The translations under genes were made by a program, and so were the position numbers. The notes beneath the pieces were generated by a model. The model saw nothing but the letters and a program-made list of their open reading frames with translations, did not search any database and had not been told where the DNA came from. From Fasciolopsis buskii (Eukaryota; Platyhelminthes; Trematoda; Plagiorchiida; Fasciolidae), in the NCBI GenBank assembly GCA_008360955.1, contig LUCM01007907.1:21213-85212 (forward strand): 64,000 bases of DNA, given 5' to 3'. Below are positions 11,401-23,321 of the stretch, piece by piece (positions within the stretch are counted from its first letter, which is position 1; every line of letters starts with the position of its first letter).

Positions 11401-14400
11401 CAGCTGGGGGCTGATGGGAGGAGGCGAAATATTTGATTTGAACGCACCTCACCAGTGTCTTTGGGGTATGTCGCAGAATCACCATCAGGCAAAAACTAGG
11501 AAAGTTTCCACTGATGGTTTGCGGGCCGATGTGATCTTTTATTCATAAGTTTTGAAAGTATTTATGGGTGATTTTATTGCTCTTTGGTGCCCTGGATTCT
11601 TCTTTCCGAAGGAGAGATTCAATTAGGCCGAGAGATGTGTCGGACAAGATGGTGCAAAGAATAAAACTTGAAAAGTTCATGTGCCAAGGAAAAGTTGCCG
11701 TTGCAACTTAGCATAACTGACTTTCAGGGAGGCAAGTTGTGAAGTCACTTACAGAATAAAATCTGACATCGCGTACAAGTAGCCCGTTACACTGCTCTTT
11801 TCAAAGAACGAACACGGCTCATAGTGGTTCGCAACCCATTCGCAACTCGGAGTGCTTATAGCACCTGAATCGCACACATTCTGCAAAACACCTCTCTCCC
11901 CTCCACTCCCCTAAGTAAATCCAACGCCATTGCCAAAACGATGTGTTAACTATACTCGTCCACCTTCTTCGAATATCATCTTTCACTATCATCAACTGTT
12001 GCATTTCGTCATTGCCCCTCCCTAAGGAAATAACTGGCTCATTGTAATCACTTTGTTTTCTGACGAATCCAAACGGTTTCCTCCAGACCAAGCTAAATCA
12101 ACATCTTGGATTCTTTCTTTTCCACTCCCCAACGATATCGCTCTGCCCATTCTAGACACTCCGCACTTCACACTATCTCCGTGAACAGAGAATCCCAAGT
12201 GATTTATTTTCTTTCCTTAATGACAGCTTTCATTTACCATACCTGCTGGTTTCGACCATTTCTTATGCTTCAAAGGTATGATAGTCTAGAGTGGAATATA
12301 ACCATGATTTCTACACTGAATTTAGCGGGTATCTGGTGCATCTGTCTAATATACCCAGTTCCCTATTTATTCTTAATGTCATTTTTCATCACCCATATTC
12401 CCAATTACCAGATCATTTCCTTTTACTCAAGAGCGTACACGATTCAAACGCTAGACTACCCTGTCCATCTATTCATGCACACCCAAAATTACTCGGATTG
12501 TCCACAAATTCAGCCACTACCCCTACATACTGGGTTGCGCTATACGTTATAGCACTTCACTTTTCCCAGCCGCAAGTAAGATTGCTTGCTTCATAATCCG
12601 CAGTTGGCAGCCAGGCCGGACCCCCGCCCGTTTTTCCTCTGTCCCAGGTACTGTTGCGTTTGGATGAACACACATGCTTCATAATCTGGCTACCGTGGTT
12701 TCAGCCCGCCTGTGATTATTCACTCTTGGGAAAGTGTCACTTCCCCTAACCACGCCACATTCACATTTTTTCTCCGCCACCTCCGTACACCAGCGATCCT
12801 ACAATGGTGCGGGGCGTTGTCACATCCAACGTTCTGAATGGCACACATCGGGTGGGCATTCGGCCGCAGTGGTGTGCGAGCGCATGTAGGTTAGCAGATT
12901 ACACCTACTGGTTTCACTTCTTAACGGCAATGTTTAGGTTGGGCGGCCAGCACTCGGCCAACCCCACCCACTCTCTGAGTAGTGGTAAACAGCCCTCTAA
13001 TCACTATGTTCACTTGCGTGAACTGGGACGACGGCAGGGCCTTTCAGTTACGAAGGGAAAGTACCACAACCAAAAAGAGTTTGAATAATTTGGATTGCGG
13101 TTATTGGAATAACGAAGCATTTAGAGCTATGGGTATCTGAGGGAGGTTGCTTGTTCCAAAGTGGAAAGGTATATGTACCATAGATGATGTTCTAATATGG
13201 CATGGGTCCAGATGAATCAAGAGACGAATCATCGAGATATCGCGCCACCAAAAAGAAAGAAACTGACGTCGCATTTTTGTCACAGTTTGTTGCTGTAGGG
13301 CCAGCTAATGGTATGCGATATGTGGTGGATGTGGCGATTAAAATGAATTCAGAAGGCATTAGCTTTTATAATTTTGGATAGAAACGCAGCTACTCTAATG
13401 AGGCAAAGTTCTCCAATTTATCGCTTCTTTCATCCAAGTTCAAAGAAAATATTTACGTGGCGGAAAGGCAAACCACTTGCAAAATCAGTGGATATTCCTT
13501 TTTTGTGCACATTTTGCACCACAAAACTTCGTTTCTATGGTGGCCAAGAGCAATCATTCTTTCGTTTTGCATTGCTTGGGACTACAGTGCTTACGAATAT
13601 GAAATAACTAGATTTGTACAAAAGTAACCAACGGCCGCCTTGAGGCCCATCAAAAAGTAGAAGTGTCCCAGGTTTGATAGCGGATGAGACCAGGTCGGCT
13701 GTTCCAAAAGGTCCTGTAGTCTGTTCTTCCTGAATTGGCGGTAAACCCGTGCGTGATGACAGCAAAAAGCGGCAGTAAACGTGGCAGTGTTAACATCGCC
13801 CCAAAATTGTTTTTTGCATGTGTACCCACCTAGATGAGACTTGTTATAAAAATTAAATATAATGTTATTATTTCTTCTGCGGGGTCCGGCCGCCCAGTAA
13901 TTCTAGAATACATTGACGAGTAATTGGACGGGATCAGAGATGACCAAAATACTTCACGGAAGTTAAATTTACCGTCCAGCAGCTTGGGACCAATGACATC
14001 AACAACACGGTTTAGTGCATTAATTGCGGGTAAACGTCAGACTGATTGTTGCTAGTAGTGCCGCGATTACCCTTCTCGGATGATCCCGACGACCAATTGC
14101 CTCGGTAATCCAAGCGTATTCATGAGGGCAATAAAATCGGGTCGCCTTAGTAATACGGCTGAAAGATTGTTTCCTAGACACAAAGTAACTTTCCCAAAGA
14201 TGTGTTCGTCCGTCTATTTTGAAACAATCACAACCAGCTAGGATGATATTATTGTCCGAAGCATGGTCAGAGAGACACGGGTTTTTGATGGTGAAGTTTC
14301 ATTTACCCGTATGAACCATCAGTCGCAGCGCATGCAGTTAATCCAGTAATGGCCTGTCATTGAATATGAATAGGGAAAAAGGGTCAATAACATAGAATAA

Positions 14401-17400
14401 ATGAAGTGAACTGCCTCGGCCGGCAATTTCATTATGATTTAACATGTTTTAAGGTGGCGGAAAAATAAAGCAGACGCATGAGGATAGAACGGCAGAGGGT
14501 GAAGATGAAGACGTGGGCTCAGGTAGAACACCGACTGAAGATACCAAAGATAGGCAAACAACGACGTCCTCCAGTTTCGGTCGTCCAGTAGCTGATGAGC
14601 ACTCTGTACTTGCTGAATGTTAACAAGATTGAATGAAGTTAGTAGAGAGAGTGCTGGGGCTGATGGAAAGAACAGGTGAGCAGCGGGTCGAGTGATGAGG
14701 TCGTTGGTGGCTCTATTGCGAATAGAGTCACAACTGAAGGTGGGCTTGCCCATGCCTTAGTATGACCACTGTGATCTTTCTAAGGCAGTCGCGCTATTTG
14801 TAGCCTACCGGCAGATGCCCATGACGAAAGCAGCCCACCGCAAATCAGTGGAATGGATGAAGATGTCGTCTTAATCTGCACAAGATTAGAGGACACGAAA
14901 CGTTGAGAAAGCATTCACAAGTTGATCGTGATATAAGACATACCTGTAAGATGAAAGATCCGGTAGTAGGTGCTGCGTTTTCTTGCGGTTGATCCTGGTA
15001 TAAGTAACATCCGGAGATAGACGGTCGTGGACACAGTCGAGCGCTTACCCCGACACCCACGAGATGGCGGACCTGGGGGCAAGAATCGAAATGTGATATC
15101 GCACCACCGCTTTACCGGCGTAAGTTCTAGTTCCATTTAAAAGGCTGCACAATCTGGTCATGCATATGACAAGCTTTTGAACCTAGATGGGGAAAGCAAG
15201 GGTTAATCCTGGCGAAAGCTTTATGGGTATATGACCGCTGGAGGTTCCACGGCCTCATGTCGGCGATCACTGACCTGTCATTGCGCCGCTTTGGTAAATG
15301 CTTCGAGTTGAAATTACCAAGAGTTTTTGGGGTTAGCGAATGGTAAAACAGGCTTTTTTATAGCGTAAGTGTAGCCAGGGGTACCAGTGCTGAATCACCT
15401 CCGGAGAGGAGTTTTATCAGCTGTCATTTTGATGTCCGTGAAGAGCGAAGCAGCAGGAATGCAACTTCGTCCGGCAAATTGTGCCCTGGCTAAAAGTACC
15501 ATCTCAAACTGCATCTGAAACCGGACCTTTTATTCCATGATCGTAAGAAACAACAAATTTTCCATTCCATGGGCAGGAGGTGGCATGCTTCTAAAGGTAT
15601 GTATCAGGATGCGATCTGAAGCCTATAGTTCATAGCAGCTGCGAGGCTATGGTTTTATTTGCTGCTCGACGTTACACCGGGTTGCAAAAGCGAACCTCTG
15701 CCACTGGCTCATGTGCAACCGATCGACGGAAAGTCCAAAGATTTAGAAGATAAATCCAGTTTTTATATGACGTCTTCCAGCTCAGTGGCACCGTCCGTCA
15801 CGGTTCACAATTTTATCAAACATTTTAGCGAAGCAGCCAGTCTCTCACACTAGGTCCATTGGAAGAGCTTAATGTTTTCCCGCTCTCTCGCAGTGGAAGG
15901 GCGATTCGGGTGGCCTATTTTTAGGCTTACAAAAACCAGTCGATACACTGCCAAAGGTGCACTTGTCCAGGGGTCACAACGCAGTCGATGGGTTAAGCAC
16001 ATGCATTCATGTGAAGAAATCTGATTCAAAGGGTACAGCTGACAAGGGCTCACTGCGCAATGCAGTTTTGTGGATGTTGATGAAGCGGGAGCCGCAAACT
16101 GCAGGGCCTCGGGGGTAAAACCTAAAAATCCGTGTAGCATATTCCACATATGAAGTTGGTGCGGTAAGGCGGTCAGGCGCCAAACAATCAATCATGGTTG
16201 TCCGTTTTCATTCCGATTGGCGTAATGGCCAGAAAATGTTTCAAAGTTGAAAACAAGGCCAACTCAAACTTCACAACCAACTTAAACGTCCCACCGGCTG
16301 CCTTTCTGGGACGATTCCCCAGAGTCCCAACTAAATAACTCGGGTCACACCTTGCGAAAATACGTGCCCCAGGAAAGTAATGCAAGAGTTCGCCTGGGAC
16401 TGCCTCGCATTCCTTCGTAAAAGAAAAGCAAATGCATGGGCAAATCATTTACGTTGACGCAGATCCTTTTTTCCAACTTGGTGTGCCAATGGAAATTATA
16501 AGGCAAAATAGACATGATGCGCACCATGACGCTGCTTCATTTGCGGTTCACTTGAAAAACTTTAATCTCTCCCTACTGCCCACCTATAGGAGAAGGTTCC
16601 TCAAACATTACACAGGATCCATATTATTTTTATAATTTATGATTGATCTGGTGCACCAGCAGGGTTGCAGGATAACCGTCCCAAATTCACACCTTGCTGG
16701 AGTGAATATAGCGGAGAAGCAGCATTCTGCTACAAAGCTTAGAAAGCACGCTATTCAAGCTCACTTTCTGATTTCATTTCGTACCATTGTCGAGCATACC
16801 AAGTGATCGGGGCCCCGATTTTTGGTTAATCATTTTACTTCAGCGCTGAGGAATCATGTATATAAACTGACAAATAGATTGATTTAAAAGCGGCTCTTTG
16901 AAACCAATGAATTTGCGTACCCAGAAATTATCGAAAGATTTTCATTCCCTACTGGCGTTACACCATTGTGGAAAACCGTACCAATGTTGAAAGTATCATC
17001 CAAGGAACTCCTTTAGATAAAGCTAGACGGGTATTCCGGAAATGATTGAAGTTCTTTTCAGTCCTAAACAATCCTCTCTACCGAAAGACTGCCCTGAAAA
17101 CTGTAAGCCTCTAAGGGCTGCTCACCACTCTTCCATGGTCCGTGCTTTTGATTCCTTATAAACAAGGTAAAAAGAAACCCTTTTCTTTGCATTTTCCGTC
17201 TTTCGGACTCTGTCTGTGTTTTCCCATTCCCTCCGTCGTTGGAGACCTGCTACGCTCTGTATACACAGCTTATTGCGTCTCTGTTTAGCGAAGCCTTCTC
17301 TACCTGCAAACATTTCCATGTTAATTTTCCACTACGGCCCAACGGAGATAGTGAACAAGATGGCATCTAGTGACCCACTAATAGGTATGCTGCACACTTA

Positions 17401-17850
17401 CACCTGAACAACACTGGAAGAAATCTAAGCACTTCTGTTTTTAGCGGTTCAGCGACGGGCACTCAGTAGAGGTCATTCCCGTTAGTAATAATCTCCCCAT
17501 AAGAAGACTTGTGGTTTGCATACAAACTGCGCGCTGTAAGAACCCCTCTTGAATCATTCTATCATAGTAAAAGAACGGTAATGTTTTTCTCACTGAACCC
17601 AAGTTAAGCTGTTGCCTCACTGATTGCCCTTGAATGCGCAATGCTAGGACGTATCGGACAAATTAACATAAATACGCAGGCGTAGCAAGAGTTGAACGGA
17701 AAATTGCGAATGTAAACGAGAAAACTACATCGCGAGCCACGCCAGCCAATCAGGAATGGCTGTCCAGGATCAGTATAACGAACAAAACAACTCATAAATG
17801 TGTAGCATGTTTACCAAATAAGCAAGGATCTTTATTTGTTAGTGGACTCT
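11401..17850. other. no recognisable gene
   Basis: The longest frame is 12106-12552 (+, 148 codons), hydrophobic and compositionally skewed, with no family match that I can see. It is most likely non-coding. The rest holds only short frames. Confidence 0.35.
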
Positions 17851-17902
17851 AGTTGTCTTCACTTGCAATAACGGGCACAGACGATGAACAACTCGATGCA
17901 GA

Positions 17903-18511
17903 ATGGACACTCAGAAGAGAACCTATCGAAGCGAAGAAATGACAGTATTCGATAATTATACGCTTGTGACAACTTGGGATGTTAATCAGATCACCTACGT
18001 CAATGTTGCTGATGTCTTCGACGAAAAGAAGAGTGCTCAAGTTGTGGGCAAACTGAAATCCATTGACATCCGTGGTCCACACCACGAAAATTTCAGCAAT
18101 TTTCCCACTTTTCTGCAAGAGCTTCACGTGCACTTCCTTGATGATTCACAGTCTACAGTTATATCCAGGAAGCTCGAGGTGAACATTTTTCTGTGTACGA
18201 ACGGTTTTTCTGCAGGCTTTACTGTCAGTGCCGCTATGCACGTATAAGATTCATCCTTCAAAGAGAAAAATTATGGTTTGTCCCACCACTCAAACGGTAA
18301 AAACGGCGCTGTCTTAAGAAAATGGAATCATCCAGCGAACAAAAGCAAAGGTGTAAGCATTAGCTTTTCGACAGCAGATGCACCCATTTTATCCAGCACA
18401 GGATCCGTTGCCGTGCTAGGTTCAGATCTACACAATGTTTTAAACCTCAGCCTTGTTTTTACTAATTCAAACCTCGCAAATAGTACTGTGGAGGGTAGCC
18501 AACCGTGTTAG
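17903..18511 (+). pseudogene. 203-codon frame broken by one stop, function unknown
   Basis: An ATG at 17903 opens 114 codons to a TAA at 18245-18247. The same frame then stays open for another 87 codons, to a TAG ending at 18511. One stop in about 200 codons is more open than the surrounding DNA, so this may be an old coding sequence, an exon pair or a decayed retroelement ORF. The product would be mostly hydrophilic (for example VADVFDEKKSAQVVGKLKS and FLQELHVHFLDDSQST), with no signal peptide or membrane span. I recognise no domain. Chance remains possible in 64 kb. Confidence 0.25.
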
Positions 18512-20548
18512 CACCAAGACACTGGCTAAAGCTGGCAAAGCAGCAGTTAAACAAATGTAGACAAGAAAAATATTGCAAACTTTGTGAGCGACGTGAGTTG
18601 CTCAGTACTGGGGTAACAAACATAAGTGGCTTTTATTCGGCACAGCGAAATAACTAATACCATACTTACCTGATTGATCCCGTTTTCATTTTTAATTAGG
18701 ATGAAGTCTCTCAAAGGATTCGTCTTGCGAAGGAAGAATCAATTGTGGCCTTTTTGCAAAAGCATCACGAAAACCAAAACAAGAAATTTTGGGTGAATTT
18801 CAAATTCCCAAAATGTTTCCCGCTCGGTTTTGTTCACTGAATGCTCGCTAAATGTTAGGCGGCACGCCATTTATGATTAGCCCAAGGCTTCTGATCTGGA
18901 TAAATACTAGTATTTTTACAAGTCCATTGCTTGCTCGATTACCCTCTGCTCACCATTTGATTATTGGATAACTAATTTTAAACAGAAAATAGGCTCGGGA
19001 TCTCACAGTATTACAACTCAGACTGCAGTCCCATCAAAATACCCCCGATGCGGATACTCTCATATTAGTTCTGTGGTCATAATTATGTGACAGTATAATG
19101 TGGCTTAACGGAAAACGGCAGTTCCAGTGCTGAACACGAAAAATGAAGCAAGAGTATACAGTAATGGTATTGAAGTTCTGTGATAGATCCTAGCTTCTGA
19201 ACTTTAAATGCAGGTATTTCACACCCAAACGTTACTAGGGTTAAGACTTGCCCCGGTAAACTAACGGAAAATTTCAATCTTTCAAGGAGATTACGCCGAA
19301 AGTTCGTCGGTGATGAGTCCATGATTTGAAAGGTTCGTGTAGTCTGTCATGCGACACGTGAACGGATAGAACTTTACATGAAGCTGGGTGGAGTGTTTGG
19401 TGGCAAAGCCCAAGGTTTTCTGTAGCTAGGCACTTAAGTGGCCGAAATGGCGAAACGAAGAATTAATCAGTGCACTGACTTAAATCCCATTAATACATTG
19501 TTAGATAAAAGATGAAATAAATTATCTCACTAAGCGGAGTATTACTATCGATAGTTTTGGAGACCGCGGGGCAGGCATCCAATCAGGACTGAAAGTTACA
19601 AGGTGAATTATTGCAGGAGATGAATATGTGCTGGGATGCATAGCGGAACATGCATTTTTACCTCCTGGTCGCCTGTTTGATGGGACGCTGACAGCTAAGC
19701 GCCGCCGCAACTTGTAAGTTGCACACGCACAGATGCACGCAACCAAAATAAACTAGTCAACGAATCGACAGAAATGGTTCGGAAAAACCGAGTTCCTGGA
19801 ATTGTACAGAATAAATGGATATAACATTATGTGATGAGTTTGTTTCTCCATGCTAAATTGTTTGTTGCTACACATAACAATTCGGTTCAATTTTTAAATA
19901 ACACAGCTGTCATACATTTGTCCCAGGGTACTCGTCAAATAATTTTGTACGGTGCAAAAAGTAGTCTTTATTTGGTTGTTCATAGCAGAATGCCAAACTG
20001 TTGTCTTGTTTTGTGTGTCCATTCTTCGAACATGGCCAACTGTTTGGGGTTGTCGAAGCATCAGTTGCACATTCAAATCGTTCTTAAAACGTTACGATAA
20101 GGAACCTTTTTGCGGTGTATCGTAAAATACTCTCCATCGGGGAAAAATATTTATTCAAATCGCTACCTTACCACGAAAACTTATTACAATGCTTTGGAAT
20201 GACTGGCCCCAAATCGTCCTTGTGGGCGACTTAGAATCCACTCCAAATCGTCCCCATACATTTAATGGGTGCACTTTTTTGAATGGTTTCTTTTTTCTCA
20301 GAGGACTCTGGCGGAATTCGGACTTGTTCTCTCGATTCCCTTGTCTGACTGAACGCTGACCGCCCCGCGCGGCCAACACTTGTATTCTATCTTATTCAAC
20401 CTGTCTGTTCTGTCTCCAACCCAATCTATTTGCCCCTTTTGCCTACCCATAGTATCTCCATTGATAACAGGCCCGATACTCGCAACGGTTTATGGTCAAG
20501 TAGTGTAGTAAGTGGTTAGCTCACATTTTCTCAAGCCTCGTCAGCCTC
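18512..20548. other. no recognisable gene
   Basis: Only short frames on both strands. No repeat boundary or family motif was recognised. Confidence 0.4.
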
Positions 20549-23321
20549 TGCATCTGAGTTCCTTCAATGTGCGCACTTTAATGTAGGCTGACCAACAGGC
20601 GTGTTTTGCTCTGACAGTGGACTCACTTTCGATTGATGTCTGCTGCGTGAGTGAAACACGAATTCATGATTCGAGTAGAGTAATTCAACTGACTGCGCCA
20701 AATGTCCCGTCTGGATATTTTCTTCGCACTTCAGGAAACGAAGCAGCTCAAGTTGTGGGTCAACGCGGTGTAGGAATAGTCTAAAGTGAGAAGGCTGAAA
20801 CAGCCCTTTTAGACTGGATCCCAGTCAACAGTCGCTTGTGTGCCATGAGACTGCAGGGATCAGTCGGCGTCCGAAAGGATAGTAGTGTTAAGCGCAGTTT
20901 ATTTGTTATTTCGGCATACGATCCAACAGACTGCAGCACTGACATGGAGAAAGACGAGTTTTACGGTGACCTTGTCACTCTTGTTCGGAAGAGCGAACGC
21001 TCTGATATTGTAGTGGTAGCAGGTGACTTTACTGCACAAGTTGGAAAACTTAGTGCATCGGAGTCCCGTTTAGGTAGGCGATGCGCCTTGCCTGCACAGC
21101 GAACGGACAACGGGGAAAGACTCCTCCAATTCTGTGCAGATAATCATTTGTTTCTATCTAGTACGAATTTCCGACACGTTTGTCTGATTCGGCTGTTCGC
21201 AACAGCTACGAACAGAAACTGTCCGAGGAACTGAGGACTTCAATGAGTAGCAGTGTAGACGAGCATTGGGTCCAAGTTGAGCAGGCTATGCATTTGGCAG
21301 CGAATTTCGCCTGCGGTCCCAGATCTAGTGTTCATCAAAAACACTGGATCTCTCAAGCGTCGCTAATTCTAATGGAGCAAAAACATGAGCTGCCTAACTG
21401 CAAGGAAATGAATAAGATGCGTCGACAGTTGCAGCGTCAGTTGGCCATAAGCCTTAGGAATGACCGCAAAAACTGGTGGGTTAAGGTAGCCGAAGCGATG
21501 GAAGTGGTGTCCGCTTCAGGTAACAGTCAAAGACTGTTTAAGCTTATACGCGACAGCGGTGGGCGGCGAACTTCGGTTAGTGAAATCGTGTGCGATAGGG
21601 ATGGAGAGCTCATCCATGGTAGACAGGAAAGACTGAACCGTTGGGCAGAACATTTCAAGGATCAGTTTAACTGGCCATCAGTTTAACTGGTCGTATCTAG
21701 TTCGACGCCTAGAGCTGTGAATCCTTGGGAGGTGTCACTTGATCCCCCAACGGAAGTGGAAGTGGAGTCGAATATTCGGCTTCTGAAGACGAGAAAAGCT
21801 GCCGGTCCCGACGACCTTCCCCCAGTTCTTTTGAAATTGGAGAGGTGCTGATGAAATCACTTACCTCCTTGCTTCGTGATATTTGGAACGAGGAGCGTAT
21901 CCCGCTATCGTGGGGTGAGTCACTGATTAAAACCATCTTCAAGAAGGATACACGGAGTGACTGCAGCAATCACCGCGGGATTAGTTTAATTCCGATAGTT
22001 ACTAAGGCCTCAGGTTTCCTAATGCTGCGCCGTTTGACACCAATTCGCCAGGGTAGTATCCGCGAACAGCAGGCCAGATTTCGTCCAGGTTGAGGTAGCA
22101 TCGATCAGATATTCACTCTCCGACAGATACTCGAAACGCGCCACACGCACCGGCGCCGTACGATCGTAGACTTGAAAGGTGCTTTCGACTCCGTGGATTG
22201 ACCAGCACTACTCAGTGCTCTCCACTGGAAGGGAATGCCAACGAACTTCGTGAACCTGTTGTGAGCATTGTACTTGCATACCTATGGTCGCGTGAGGGTA
22301 TACGGTGAACTATCAAATATATTGGAAACGACTAGCCTCGTTCGACGAGGGTGTCCCATCTCTCCATTCCTGTTCAGCTTCGTCATGGACGAGGTGATAG
22401 AAGATGCTTTAGGAGGTCTCCAGAATGTAGGAGTCGAACTGGGAAGTGGATGGAAGCTATGCGACCTAGATTACGCAGATGTCGTTGTGTGCCTGTTCGA
22501 GTCTCCAGACCATGCACAACGGGCACTAGATAGACTGCCGAGATCGGCCGCTCGGTTTGGCATGTGTTTTGCACTTTCAAAGTGCAAAGTGCTGTTGCAA
22601 TACTGGACGACAGCAGCGCCGAACTTGGTGCTGAGCGGAGAGGAACTAGTGTTCGTAGACCGTCCCACTTACCTTGATGGCTGGGTGTTGAATGATGGTA
22701 GCTCGGGAGTGAAGGTAAATACGCGTATATCCAAAGCTCGAGCAACTTACGCTGGACTGAAGCACTTGTGGCGTCGACCTGATATTTCACTGAAGTTGAA
22801 AGGTCGTGTGTACTGTGCTGCAGTGCGTTCAGTTCTGTTGTACGGTTGCGAGACATGGAGTATGCGTGTGGGCGATGTTCGTCGGTTGGAGGTTTTCGAC
22901 AACCGATGTTTACGTAGTACGGCTAGGATTGGATGGAATGACCGGCTGAATAATAATAATAATATATATATATATAATATTGGGTGCCAGCTCTGAGACT
23001 AGCTTGTTTCAGCGTATGAAACTTAGTAGACTACGCTGGCTGGGTCACGTGTTGCGTATGACGAACACTCGTCTACCATACCGTGCCTTATTTTGTGTTC
23101 CTCCTAAGGAATGGAAGAAGCCATGTGGAGGCTAACAGATGACGTGGCAACGTGGGATGAGAAAATGTACAGCGAACTTAGGTAAAGTAGGTGTTTCACG
23201 TCTTCGTGGTTGGGGTCCGAAAGACACGTCGACTTTCTGGTTGGAGACACATAAGGATATGGCTGTGAACCGTGAACAGTGGCGATCGTGCTGTCATTTT
23301 CTATCAAATCAGAATGATTGA
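20549..23321 (+). mobile_element. RTE-like non-LTR retrotransposon, nearly complete ORF2, inactive
   Basis: Reading several frames in order: endonuclease from about 20550 (FNVRTL, CVSETRIHD with the catalytic E, VNSRLCAMRL, FVISAYDPTDCS, VVVAGDFTAQVG, STNFRH). Then a jump at 21180, where the rest of the endonuclease with its SDHH end is missing. Then the linker (RNDRKNWW, ASGNSQRLFKLIR, RWAEHFKDQFNWP), RT motifs (KAAGPDDLPP near 21795, WGESLIKTIFKK, NHRGISL, RFRPG, LKGAFDSVD, GELSNILETTSLVRRGCPIS), the catalytic box DYADVVV at about 22470, then SKCKVLL, KLKGRVYCAAVRSVLLYGCETW, LRWLGHVLRM and the WLETHKDMA.NREQWRSC tail. YADD has become YADV, and stops lie at about 20607, 20782, 21686, 22093, 22200 and 22263. 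It is dead, but the best reference copy for the family here. Confidence 0.85.
22949..22977. repeat. (AAT)n/(AT)n microsatellite inside the RTE copy
   Basis: An AAT run followed by an AT run interrupts the RTE reading frame between the RWG/WND block and the LRWLGHV block. It is expanded DNA at a point where related copies keep coding sequence. Confidence 0.8.

Noticed and set aside
12106..12552. 148-codon plus frame, hydrophobic
   Set aside because: Low-complexity composition, no domain, no splice or start context; chance openness is likely in 64 kb.
22383..22856. 157-codon minus frame
   Set aside because: It is antisense to the RT and connection region of the RTE element at 20.5-23.3 kb.
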